A stretch of DNA of 40,000 nucleotides from the NCBI GenBank assembly GCA_964020155.1, contig OZ026553.1:783318-823317 (forward strand), written 5' to 3'. This document shows, piece after piece, positions 19,500 to 38,645 of this stretch (position 1 is its first letter; every line of letters begins with the position of its first letter). The stretch is from Chondrilla cf. caribensis (taxonomy: Eukaryota > Porifera > Demospongiae > Chondrillida > Chondrillidae). The notes below the pieces were generated by a model. The model had not been told where the DNA came from. It worked only from the letters and a program-made list of their open reading frames with translations, and searched no databases. Made by a program: the position numbers and the translations under genes.

Positions 19500-21179
19500 A
19501 TGGCACATAAAATACAAGAATCGGCATGGAAATTAGCTTTGTCTAGGGTTGAGTCATCTACACATAGGAGAATAACAGGAGGAGTTACTCCTAAACCATT
19601 TTCAAAGAAATCGAGAACATATTCTAACTCTTTCAAAGGTGAGAAATATTCATTCACAGAACCAATCCCAGAAGAGCTTCTCTGTCCAGTTTGCTATGAA
19701 CTTTTGGATGAACCACACCAGATCATGTGTGGGCATCTGTTTTGTAAGAGATGTCTGATCAAGGTCACTGGAAAGCCTCAAATAGAGGTGAATGAACGAG
19801 TTAAGTGTCCTGTTTGCCGCTCAGAAGACAAAGGTGTATTCCCAGACAGACACACAGATCGCAAAGTAAACAACCTGTCCTTGAAGTGCCCAAATACGCC
19901 TTGCTCCTGGAAAGGGTCGCTGTGTCATTTAGAACAACACAGAAATGATGACAAAGGATGTCTGTATGAAAAGGTTGCTTGCCCTGAAGGATGTGATGCA
20001 AAAATCCCACGAAAAAGTCTCGACACACACCAGAAAGAGGAATGTCCCAAACGACCAGAAACATGTGAGTACTGTACTTGGGCTGGTACACATGAAAGCA
20101 TGCCAGATCATCATATAGACTGTGTGAGGTTCCCCATTCGTTGCTTAAACAACTGCTCGCAAACTCTAATACCACGAGGAGAAATGGGGAATCACCTTGA
20201 AATATGTCCCAAAGCAAAGGTGTACTGTTCAAATGGATGTGGGATTAAAATTATCCGCGAAGATCTCCTCACACATGAAACAAATGATTGCCCTAAGCGT
20301 CTAGTGAAATGCCAGCATTGCACAGTGGATATGGTTTACGAAAACATGAAATCTCACCACAAAGCCTGCACCAAGTACCCACTTCCTTGCCTGAATAACT
20401 GTGTTACCGGTACAGTTCCACGCAAAGGCATGGAAGAACACCTGCAAACCTGCCCCAACCAAAAGATTATGTGTCCCTATCAGAACATAGGCTGCTCAAA
20501 AGTATTACAAAGGAGTAAAATAGAAGAGCACAAAGAAGAATCCAGAGAACAGCACCTCCAGCTCTCACTTGAACGGGTGACACAGCTCACAGATGTGGTT
20601 TCAGCTCTATCTACTAAATTGGCAATGATTGAGAAACATCTACAACTTACAGATGCGCTCTCTACAACAGTAGTACCCGAATTACCATTATCGACTAGAA
20701 ATCGTCCCTGGCTGAGAAACAGCGGTCTGGTCCCTCTGATGCCATGGGTTGCCAGAATTGACAACTTCGATGAGAGAAAGAGAAACAATGAAATTTGGAA
20801 GAGCAAATCCATATTCACGGAGATTAATGGGTACCAATTAGGCCTTTGTGTTTATCCAAATGGAGGTACCTTCTCCCGGCAACATGTATCAGTTTACTGT
20901 CATTTAAGACGTGGACCAAATGATGATCTCCTGTCATGGCCTTTCAGAGGAACAGTCAAATGTTCCCTTCTCAACCAGGAAGAAAATACCAACCACAAAA
21001 GCTTTACTGTTGAATTTCGCTATGGCACTCCTTGCTCTGACAGAGTTACCGATTACAGTGGACAGGGGATAGGTTCTCTAAACTTTATTGCCCATAAAAA
21101 CTTGAGTGGCAGTGGAATCACATACTTGGATAATGACTGCTTATACTTTCGAGTTGAACTTATCAGGCAAGTACCATAG
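19500..21179 (+). CDS. TRAF-like RING/expanded zinc-finger/MATH protein (gene C')
   Basis: Intronless, 559 aa from MAHKIQESAW. Earlier in-frame codons (from 19392) lie in sequence homologous to the non-coding flank of gene C, so I prefer this ATG. The RING has C62, C65, C77, H79, C82, C85, C103 and C106. The doubled zinc-finger module of gene C is present, followed by a helix (HLQLSLERVTQLTDVVSAL), a shorter linker than in C, and MATH (PWVARIDNFDERKRN, GYQLGLCVYPNGG, LLNQEEN, YLDNDCLYF). Protein identity to C is only about 70% by eye, although the 3' flanks of the two genes are closely similar. It is the last gene of the TRAF cluster. Predicted role: RING E3/adaptor. Confidence 0.9.
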   Translation: MAHKIQESAWKLALSRVESSTHRRITGGVTPKPFSKKSRTYSNSFKGEKYSFTEPIPEELLCPVCYELLDEPHQIMCGHLFCKRCLIKVTGKPQIEVNERVKCPVCRSEDKGVFPDRHTDRKVNNLSLKCPNTPCSWKGSLCHLEQHRNDDKGCLYEKVACPEGCDAKIPRKSLDTHQKEECPKRPETCEYCTWAGTHESMPDHHIDCVRFPIRCLNNCSQTLIPRGEMGNHLEICPKAKVYCSNGCGIKIIREDLLTHETNDCPKRLVKCQHCTVDMVYENMKSHHKACTKYPLPCLNNCVTGTVPRKGMEEHLQTCPNQKIMCPYQNIGCSKVLQRSKIEEHKEESREQHLQLSLERVTQLTDVVSALSTKLAMIEKHLQLTDALSTTVVPELPLSTRNRPWLRNSGLVPLMPWVARIDNFDERKRNNEIWKSKSIFTEINGYQLGLCVYPNGGTFSRQHVSVYCHLRRGPNDDLLSWPFRGTVKCSLLNQEENTNHKSFTVEFRYGTPCSDRVTDYSGQGIGSLNFIAHKNLSGSGITYLDNDCLYFRVELIRQVP

Positions 21180-22465
21180 AAGCACAAACACGGTCTCAAT
21201 GAATTGTAATTATTCTTACGTCACAAACTTACAGAATGTCAACAACTTCGGAGTGTAACACGTACAATGTAGCATCTTGTATCGATGAATCTATTAGACT
21301 AGTATGTATGTAATTTTTTTACTGTGTACTTTTACTGTACGATTGTTACAATGTAAACTGTGTAATAGACCTGTACAATATAATCATTTGGATACTGTAA
21401 CAATTATTATAATATTAATACCATGTGTACACTACTATAATACATACAACAGTATATACTAGACAATATTGCAAATATACTTATAGCAATACACACTTAA
21501 AGTACACTGTTAATTTCTTGATAATTGAAATTGTATTAATTTATTACACTACAAGTGTTAGATAGATATGAATACATGGACAGTGAGCAATACATCAAAT
21601 ATTCCCGCCTAACTGGGACATATGGATGTGAGTGAAGAATTAAGAGGTGAATTTGATATATTGCAAGGCTATATACATACTTGCAGAAACACTGTACATC
21701 CACATTGCTTCGTAATTTGCATAATTTAATCAAAAATCAAATGTTGTTTCGAAATTAATACCTACGACAGTACATCAGACACAGGCCAGGAGAGGAGGTA
21801 GTCCTTTACACCTTGAAGTACTGATTCCTAGTACAGAGTACACAGCTCAACACTACATGTGTACATAATGTACATACTGTACATACACATATACATAGGT
21901 ATGCACCTATGCATTGAACACTTTAGACAATACACAAAAGGACACGTTACTTCAAATGAATATTGTTTCCACTGAAATGTATGACTGAAAACAAACACAA
22001 TCCACACTAAATGCATATGTAACATTACATGCAGTTTGTACCTACTGCATTAAATATCCCCTCCAAACATTCTCCAGAAACGTATACACATATGTACTCA
22101 AACACAGGTGAGATCCCACCAGGTCATATACATAAATACACACATACAGTACAAGTATGTACATGAATCCACAGTACCATTCATACACACCATATTATCT
22201 GAGGGTTCTCATTGAGTATAAAAACAAACTTCAAATGTAGCTTCAAGACTTGAAGCATGGTTCACAAGAGACAGATGCTTGTATTCACATGCAGCATACG
22301 TATGAATGCTTTAACATACACCATTATATATGTAGTTTTGTGATAAATGTGCATACGAACGAATAGCGAGATAGCACTGGACAGTGCTGCTGCATACTGC
22401 GAATACGTCACTTTGAAACGTCCTCGAATGGTGTTCGCTGGTCGTCGATCGCGCGTCATGCCTAC
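21180..22465. other. Spacer between C' and the PI3K-like gene
   Basis: About 21180-21850 duplicates the 3' flank of gene C. From there to 22465 the sequence is AT-rich and, on the minus strand, would be intron or 3' sequence of the PI3K-like gene. No kinase-domain exon is recognised. If the last splice site is not used, the minus frame runs to a stop at 22262. Confidence 0.55.
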
Positions 22466-32224
<9,759 letters not shown>

Positions 32225-32576
32225 TTCTGGTTCTTTTTCCGCTACAGCAAGGTAAACTAACAAAGAACGAAGAATCCTTTCAAAAACCGTTATTCTGCAG
32301 CCATTTTATCAAACGACACACCTACTTGCAATATTGATATTTGGCAGATCTTATTATTATGTAATAATTATAGGTATATATATATATATATATATATACG
32401 TATGATTAGCACATGCCTTGGAGATATTAATGGACAGAAATCTTTCCACTGTGTCATGGATGTGACAGAGTGTCGAATCACTTATTAACGTATTCCCTTC
32501 CATCCAGGCTAGTACTCACTATGCCCAAGCAGATACATAATACCTACTGTATGTATATAATGTATACAGTGGATAC

Positions 32577-32741
32577 TTGTTAATCTGCTGCAATTCGCTT
32601 TCAAAGAATATGATGGATTAAGGAGTTTGGTGGATTAACTGGATATTCATTGGTACTTGTACATTATATTGGTACTGGAAAATTGTGGCGGATTAAAAGG
32701 TTTGGCGGATAAAGCGGTGGTGGATTAAAGAGAATTCACTG
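32577..32741 (+). mobile_element. TA-flanked MITE, mirror copy of the one at 23632
   Basis: It starts CAGTGGATACTTGTTAATC after TA and ends GATTAAAGAGAATTCACTG. Its full length is similar to the reverse complement of 23632-23805. Confidence 0.7.
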
Positions 32742-33142
32742 CATATATACTGCTTCTTATAAATTCACTTGACTAAAACTGCATTTACAGTTAATTTGAA
32801 ATGCACGGGGCTACGAATAACTCTACTCAGGAAAAGCCAAGTGGAGATGGGCAATGGCGACCATTAAGAAGTGTGAATGCTGAGTGGAAGCTGGAACACC
32901 TTGTAGTGACAAGAACATGGGATGGATTGTGTTCTAACTGAATAGCGTTGATTCCCCCCTGCACCCTTCCCCCAACATCACATCACATTTCGGAAAATTC
33001 GAAGACAAACGTTGCATGACTCCATTATCGGTGAATGTGTACTTGTTTGTGTATTATGTGTGTACTGCAAAGAAGCCATATATGTGGTTGAGTGTCCTCC
33101 TCTAGTATAATACTCATTTGTTATTGTTTGTAAACATCAGTA

Positions 33143-33319
33143 CAGTGGAACTTTGCTAATCCGACACCTCTATAATCCAACATTCTCTCTAATCCGACCA
33201 TTACACGAGGTACAGTTACTATACATAAGTATGGTAAGAGTCACTCCATAATCCAACAACCTCCTAATCCAACATTATTCTCAGATCCCATTGAGTGTTG
33301 GATTAGAGAGGTTTCACTG
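33143..33319 (+). mobile_element. TA-flanked MITE with AATCCAACA sub-repeats
   Basis: Ends are CAGTGGAACTTTGCTAATCC and GGATTAGAGAGGTTTCACTG, flanked by TA on both sides. The interior repeats AATCCAACA several times. It is 177 bp, non-coding, and of the same superfamily as the neighbours. Confidence 0.75.
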
Positions 33320-33674
33320 TATTTGTAACATATAATATTATATACAGATGCTGCCAATAAACAGGACTGTTTAGTGCATTATTGCAATGATAAATTCAAA
33401 TTCACTATTACATGTACAAGATCAATATTATACATTTTGATTCAAAAAACAAATATATCGCCTCATATGATGTGCAAAATACATTTTAACAATAGAAAAA
33501 TTGACAATATGAATAACACGAAGTAGATTTTAAAAGAAGAAATTGAAAAAATTCACTCGGATACCACTTGTGTGATTCGGTGATTTCTGTCAAGCACAGT
33601 TAACTGTACACAAGATGCATAATTCCTACTGATCTGAACTCAACTGGATTAGGTGGAATACTTTATGGAGTACT

Positions 33675-35039
33675 TTATGACTGTATTCTGTCCAGTCTCT
33701 CCTTGACCTGTCTGGAGGTGGGTCTCTTGTGGTAGTCGTTCTCAAGGCAGTCGATGATGATGGGCTTGATTGGGTTGTCTTGGCTGACTAGATCGAGGTG
33801 CTTCTTCCGGCGTTCTGTTTCCTTCTTGCTCCCAATTTCAAGCAGTCCTGGTTTGGGGTGACGAAGTGTGTCCACCTCCAGCAATATCACCCCGAGAGAA
33901 AAAACATCCAACTTTTCCGTGTATTTCGGCTCATCACTGATGGCCTCTGGGCCCATGTACGCCAAACAGCCTGGTGTTCTGGTCTGGAGGTATTCCAAAT
34001 CGGTTGGCTGACACTTGGCCATCCCAAAATCCCCAATCTTGACCACATTCTTTGCACCAATGAGAACATTCCTGGAAGACAGGTCCCGATGGACTACCTT
34101 GGGCTCAAGGTTATGGAGGTATTCTAGAGCACTGACAATCTGTTTGCCAACACTCAGTGAAGAAAAATGACTGTCTCTTCTTAAACTATCGCGTGCACTG
34201 CGCTCAACGTAATCGTGCAAACTCTCTTTCATTGGCTCCATTATGAGGTACAGTTCCTTCCCAGTACCTACTTCTTCGATGCCGTAACACTGGACTATGT
34301 TTGGGTGCTTGATTGACTCCATTAAAAATGCTTCTGCTTTGAAAGTTTGTAAGAGACATGTGTATTCACGTTCTCTTTGTTTGGCAGCTTCTACAAGTCT
34401 TTGGTGCATTGCCTTGGCCACCACTCTCATCCCATCCTTCTCTCCATAAAAAACAGCTCCGTAGGCACCTTTATTTATCTCTTTGCCCACAACCAACGGC
34501 TTCCCAGGTCCCTTACATTCTTTATTGCCGCAATCCTTTGACGTTTGAGAGCCTTTCCAGGGTTTTCTACAGTACCAACAGAACCAATAGCTGTCCCTCT
34601 TTTCTTGGCGGCAATTTTCACATCTCACGCGCGCGTTCTGTCCGCGGTTGTCGCGTTTGCAGAACATTTTACAACCCGGACACCGTATGGTACCATCTTG
34701 TAGTAGACTGTTCTCTGAAAGTCGGCACGAAATTTGCTCTAGTTCCTCGTCAGTAGCTCCCCCATACTTTTCTATCACTCCCAAATTCCACTCTTGAGTA
34801 CACGTACTGCAGCATATCATTGTCAAATTCATTCCACCCAAAGCTCTACTTAAAGCATACGATACTAAACAACTGGGACAAATGGCACAGTCTGGACTGC
34901 ACGGCATCACTACAGCATCACCGTCCTTTTCACAGCGTTGGCATTCCTTCTTGCTACGTTCTATACTGTCGTCCACAACGCGCTTTAACTTGGAAGAAAA
35001 TGGTTTGGAATTTTCGGGAATTCGAGTACGAACAGCCAT
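33675..35039 (-). CDS. RING1/IBR-like cysteine module fused to a protein kinase
   Basis: Single exon. The start chosen is MAVRTRIPEN at 35039 (AAAATGGCT context), giving 454 aa; ATGs at 35084, 35081 and 35066 are also in frame. Numbered from a further in-frame TTG at 35102, the N-terminal half has a RING1-like set (C54, C57, C68, C72, C75, C78, C97/98, C101) and an IBR-like set (C141, C144, C161, C164, C175, C178, C191, C196, with FCWYCRKPW). No RING2 with a catalytic Cys follows. Instead a kinase domain starts at about 205: a modified glycine loop (NKGAYGAV), K230, HRD 338-340, DFG 358-360 and GPE in place of APE 384-386. The residues for catalysis are present, so activity is plausible. The module resembles RBR ubiquitin ligases. 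A ubiquitin-like gene lies just upstream on the same strand. Confidence 0.88.
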   Translation of the reverse strand: MAVRTRIPENSKPFSSKLKRVVDDSIERSKKECQRCEKDGDAVVMPCSPDCAICPSCLVSYALSRALGGMNLTMICCSTCTQEWNLGVIEKYGGATDEELEQISCRLSENSLLQDGTIRCPGCKMFCKRDNRGQNARVRCENCRQEKRDSYWFCWYCRKPWKGSQTSKDCGNKECKGPGKPLVVGKEINKGAYGAVFYGEKDGMRVVAKAMHQRLVEAAKQREREYTCLLQTFKAEAFLMESIKHPNIVQCYGIEEVGTGKELYLIMEPMKESLHDYVERSARDSLRRDSHFSSLSVGKQIVSALEYLHNLEPKVVHRDLSSRNVLIGAKNVVKIGDFGMAKCQPTDLEYLQTRTPGCLAYMGPEAISDEPKYTEKLDVFSLGVILLEVDTLRHPKPGLLEIGSKKETERRKKHLDLVSQDNPIKPIIIDCLENDYHKRPTSRQVKERLDRIQS

Positions 35040-35072
35040 TTTACTTTGGGACTCATTAGTTTTCATAATAAA

Positions 35073-35093
35073 TGATGACATCATGATCACGTG
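35073..35093. promoter_or_regulatory. CRE/ATF-like and E-box motifs upstream of the kinase gene
   Basis: TGATGACATCA (35073-35083) and the palindrome CACGTG (35088-35093) lie within 60 bp upstream of the preferred kinase start and about 60 bp after the ubiquitin-like stop. Both are well-known bZIP and bHLH core sites. Their location in such a short spacer suggests a promoter, which also favours the start at 35039. Confidence 0.4.
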
Positions 35094-35155
35094 CACAAAC
35101 AAATACTATTTATAGTAAACAATAGAGTCACTATATTAACCATTGATTTACCTAA

Positions 35156-35951
35156 CTAATCCACCCAACCACCTAAAAGTCTCATAAACATCATAAAGGT
35201 GGATCCATTTCGTAGTGCGCAGTTTTCAATGAAGAATTTCATACACGTCTGCCCTTCTAGAGGCTTTCCAGCCAAGACAAGTCCAAAGTGACCAACATTG
35301 AGGTCCAGTCTCTTGGCAACCAAATCTTTAAAATGAGTCACAGTCATTTTCTGGATGGGAGGAATAGAACAGAACACAAACAAATTCATGTCTGTACAAT
35401 AATATTATTGAGATGGAAGAAACAATGCAACATAGGTACTTAGCAAGTACCAAGCTCAGCTTAGCTTACCAAGCTCACATGACAAAGTACAATGAGATAA
35501 TTCCAATCGCAATATAATTCTGATCACTGGTGAATAACCAGCACACGGGTAGCAAGTGGTTCTGGCTTCAAAATCAGGTATGTTGTAGCTAAGGGTTACC
35601 GGAACACAGTAGTTGTCCTCGGATGCTTGGCATTTTGAAGTAGTAAACTGTTTATTTTTAAATCACCGGAATTATCATGGTTAGAATTACTTCGTTCATA
35701 GACACTCTAAAGTACTAGTCCAGAGTGTTTCTGCTCCCATTCACTTTAATAGGAAGAAAGAGCGGTATAAGAGTAGAGAAGTAAGGGGAATACCGCTCTT
35801 TCTTCCTATAATACATCATAACATGTGACTAACACTAGACCATAAAACCTAACCACATTGATTCACTCACCATAAACTCATCTCGCGTGGCTCGTATGGA
35901 CGCTTTCGATCCATTGCCTTTATCAACGAATACAGTCCACTGGTCACTCAT
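35156..35951 (-). CDS. Ubiquitin-like modifier with C-terminal Gly-Gly and a three-residue tail, two exons
   Basis: Exon 1 (35871-35951) encodes MSDQWTVFVDKGNGSKASIR to DEFM with donor GTGAGT; exon 2 (35156-35350) follows a CCCATCCAG acceptor in phase 0. The 91-aa product has the ubiquitin pattern: a first strand (WTVFVDKG), a helix (HFKDLVAKRLDL), LVLAGKPLEG in place of ubiquitin's LIFAGKQLEDG, a last strand (STFMMFM) and the end RLLGGWVD. Gly-Gly followed by three residues matches precursors that a protease trims to expose the conjugating Gly-Gly. Residues around the ubiquitin lysines are mostly not conserved. It may be a conjugated modifier; conjugation is inferred. Its stop is 117 bp from the preferred start of the RING/IBR kinase gene on the same strand, so joint expression or function is plausible. 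Confidence 0.82.
35351..35870 (-). other. Intron of the ubiquitin-like gene
   Basis: GT-AG intron of 520 bp. It contains the hairpin element at 35749-35809 and nothing else recognised. Confidence 0.7.
35749..35809. repeat. Perfect 20-bp inverted repeat (hairpin) with 21-nt loop
   Basis: The arm ATAGGAAGAAAGAGCGGTAT (35749-35768) is followed, after a 21-base loop, by its exact reverse complement (35790-35809). The loop and right arm recur at 36105-36142. It sits in the intron of the ubiquitin-like gene. Confidence 0.9.
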
Positions 35952-36015
35952 GTTCAGCCTCGTTCACGAACTCCAGGCAGAGTTTACAACAGACTCCAAA
36001 GAGAAGGAAGAAAGG

Positions 36016-36025
36016 CTTATATAAG
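36016..36025 (-). promoter_or_regulatory. TATA box of the ubiquitin-like gene
   Basis: CTTATATAAG lies about 65 bp upstream of the ATG at 35951 and is followed on the minus strand by a pyrimidine-rich stretch. Position and sequence fit a core promoter. Confidence 0.55.
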
Positions 36026-36104
36026 TGATCCGCCTCAAATTCGATTTAGGTACAATAACAACGGCAGTCGATGGTACCATATGGTACACAGATGTAAGCC
36101 GCAA

Positions 36105-36142
36105 AAGAGTAGAGAAGTAAGGGGAATACCGCTCTTTCTTCC
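36105..36142. repeat. Half copy of the intronic hairpin element
   Basis: These 38 bases are identical to 35769-35806 (loop plus most of the right arm). The left arm is missing. It lies about 80 bp upstream of the TATA box. Confidence 0.85.
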
Positions 36143-36187
36143 CAAATAAGTTATTACGTCACGATGACGTCATACAGTCCACACGGG

Positions 36188-36481
36188 CTACACAAACACT
36201 TTCTTCATGTTATAGACGGCTACGGCTTCTTTCTTCCACTTCCGCAACTGGTGTATATTATAGAAGTTATTTACAGATGGTTTATCCGTGATACATTGCA
36301 TATGAGAATGGTCCCCCCGGAGGGATAACTTCGCCATTGTGCGCGTACACGAGGGACCGCGGGGAACTCCAATTTTGTTTTCGGGCAGGGCAAAAATGTC
36401 AGCAACAACACACGTATAATAGTCGTGTAGTGATGCGGTACCAGCTGCGTGAATACCGAGTGTCTGCGATGAATGTGGCAT
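36188..36481 (-). CDS. Possible short hypothetical ORF or terminal exon
   Basis: A 97-codon minus-strand frame (MPHSSQTLGIHAAGTASLHD to KKVFV) lies in a locally GC-rich stretch. I recognise no family. On the plus strand, an open frame of about 70 codons over the same DNA ends at CAG|GTGAGT (about 36499), which looks like a splice donor, so the coding strand is unclear. It is reported only because the region stands out from its AT-rich surroundings. Confidence 0.22.
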   Translation of the reverse strand: MPHSSQTLGIHAAGTASLHDYYTCVVADIFALPENKIGVPRGPSCTRTMAKLSLRGDHSHMQCITDKPSVNNFYNIHQLRKWKKEAVAVYNMKKVFV

Positions 36482-36849
36482 ACATAAAAATGCATTTCAG
36501 GTGAGTTGTGTACGTCGAGAGTGACAATAAGCAGGATAAAGGGCGAGCAGCTGGTTGTGTGGCTCGCTACAGGGAGCCTGATAACGAGACCATATAGGCC
36601 TATAGATACTCTATACTACGTACAGAGTATCTATGGTGAGACATACGTATAGCCACCTGCAAATACGACGTATATTATTCGTCTACACGTCAGTTTTGCA
36701 TGTAGTGATGTGTAGGCTCCATACACATGTACAGGGTGAGAGTCTCAAGTCGTGCTGTGTTGTTTTGGGTTTTCTAATAGTGCACCAGAAGATATTTTGC
36801 AGGAGAAATTAAACCAAAAGTGGTCTTGATATGGAGAGTATCTTTCTAT

Positions 36850-37112
36850 AGGTCCCTATGTAGAGGTGGTCTTTATGTAAAAGTGGCCTTTATGTGGAGG
36901 TAGCCTTTATGTAAAGGTGGTCTTTATGTAGAGGGGGTCCTTGTGTAGAGGTGGTCTTTATATAGAGGTGGCCTTTATGTGGAGGTGGTATTTATGTAGA
37001 GGGGTCTCTGTGTAGAGGTGACCTTTATGTAGAGGTGACTGTTATGTAGAGGTGGTTTCTATGTAGAAGTGGCCCTTATGTACAGGTGGCCTTTGTGTAG
37101 AGGTGGTTTTAT
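36850..37112. repeat. About 17-bp minisatellite
   Basis: Units of GGTGGCCTTTATGTAGA with GGTCTTT, AAAAGTGG and GTGTAGAGG variants, about 15 copies. No gene is seen here or in the preceding 350 bases. Confidence 0.9.
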
Positions 37113-37171
37113 AGAGATTTGTATCACTTTAGGATACATATAATGTTACTTATTATCAACTGATGATTTAC

Positions 37172-37375
37172 TAAGAGCAATTTTGTTGCTAAGGAGGAAA
37201 AGATTGGTTACTAAGGATTAGGTGGCTGGTTGTTAAGGATCAGGAGTTTGGTTGTTAAGAATCAGGAAGTTGGTTGTTGAGGCTCAGGTGGTTGGTTGCT
37301 AATGATCAGAGATTGGTTACTAAGAATCGAATGGTTGGTTGCCAAGTATCAGAAAGCTGGCTACTGAGGAACAAA
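37172..37375. repeat. About 20-bp degenerate minisatellite
   Basis: Diverged units of the form GGTTGGTTGCTAAGGATCAG, about 10 copies. The frame that crosses it is a repeat artefact. Confidence 0.8.
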
Positions 37376-37667
37376 TTGATTACCACAGAGAAATGCGAGT
37401 CCAGAGAGAACCGATTAGTTGATGTTTCAATGTGGAATATAATTGATTTGACCAGATTGAGTGTGAATGAATTGCGTGTCTGAGGAGTTGGGATGTGTAT
37501 GGGGAACAAATCAGCGTGTCTGATATGCAACCGCATACTGTTAACAACCAATCGCTCTGTGTTGGATAGATCACTTATCTGTGAACAGCAAGGCCACTCC
37601 TAGTTCACTTGCTTCACAGCTGTATCCAATACCGTACGTATATGTGACTACGGTGGACGCTTGGTCA

Positions 37668-37862
37668 TTGTTGTGTATGGAGTGCTGTTATAAAGAGACT
37701 GTCCTCGTATGGAGTGCTGTTATAAAGAGACTGTCCTTGTACAGAGTGCTGTTATGAAGAGACTGTCCTTGTATAGTGTGCTGTTATAAAGAGACTGTCC
37801 TTGTATAGAGTGCTGTTATAAAGAGACTGTCCTTGTATAGTGTGCTGTTATAAAGAGACTGT
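37668..37862. repeat. Inverted copies of the 32-bp minisatellite
   Basis: About six units containing TGCTGTTATAAAGAGACTGT, the reverse complement of the array at 27280-28098. Confidence 0.95.
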
Positions 37863-37984
37863 TGTTTTTTTACAGCGATTTAATTATATAAGCCATTAAA
37901 AGACTACATTTTTCATGTCATCCCACCCTGTGTCCACGTATTAACCACTGAGTAAATCACACTCATGCGTGGAACAGCTGTTAT

Positions 37985-38398
37985 AATGGTACCTGGGTGT
38001 GGAGGACGCTATTAGGACCCAACCTAGTGGATGTTATACAGTGGTACCTGGGTATGGAGGACGCTATTAGGACCCAACCTAGTGGATGTTATACAGTGGT
38101 ACCTGGATATAAAGGACACTAGGACCCAACCTAATGGATGGCATACAGTGGTACCTGGATATAAAGGACACTAGGACCCAACCTAATGGATGGTATACAG
38201 TGGTACCTGGATATAAAGGACACTAGGACCCAACCTAGTGGATGTTATACAGTGGTACCTGGATATAAAGGACACTAGGACCCAACCTAGTGGATGTTAT
38301 ACAGTGGTACCTGGATATAAAGGACACTAGGATCCAACCTAATGGATGTTATACAGTGGTACCTGGATATAAAAGACACTGGGACCCAACCTACTATA
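37985..38398. repeat. 52-55-bp minisatellite built on a MITE-like terminus, about 8 copies
   Basis: Each unit contains TACAGTGGTACCTGGATATA, then AAGGACACTAGGACCCAACC. The first two units are 55 bp, later ones 52 bp. The unit start matches the left end of the MITE at 31049 (TACAGTGGGACCTCTCTATA then AAGGACAC). Confidence 0.9.
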
Positions 38399-38434
38399 GA
38401 CGGATATACAGTTAGACACAGATATTGAGACTAT

Positions 38435-38645
38435 TCTTGGTACAGGTGGGTGCACACCTGTGTACAGTCCTCATTGTTCACCTTGTGGATGTTTGACTGC
38501 TGTAGGCAGGTGGGTGCCCACCCCTCATCATTCACCTTGTGGATGTTTGACTGCTGTATGTAGGTGGGTACACACCTGTGTACAGTCCTCAACGTTCACC
38601 TTGTGGACATTTGACTGCTGGATGCAGGTGGGTGCATATTGACAT
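38435..38645. repeat. About 65-bp repeat, three copies
   Basis: Units share TTCACCTTGTGGATGTTTGA, CTGCTG and GGTGGGTGC/ACACCTGTGTACAGTCC. No coding function is apparent. Confidence 0.8.

Larger units (their letters stand above)
32225..33674. other. Intergenic between PI3K-like gene and kinase gene
   Basis: No gene seen. Upstream of the PI3K start, an AAAATGGCTGC stretch on the minus strand (about 32297-32307) resembles a YY1-type initiator. A TA repeat lies at about 32374-32396. Two MITEs (listed separately) occupy much of the rest. Confidence 0.45.

Noticed and set aside
37274..37483. 69-codon frame
   Set aside because: Half of it crosses the degenerate 20-bp minisatellite, and the rest has no recognisable motif.
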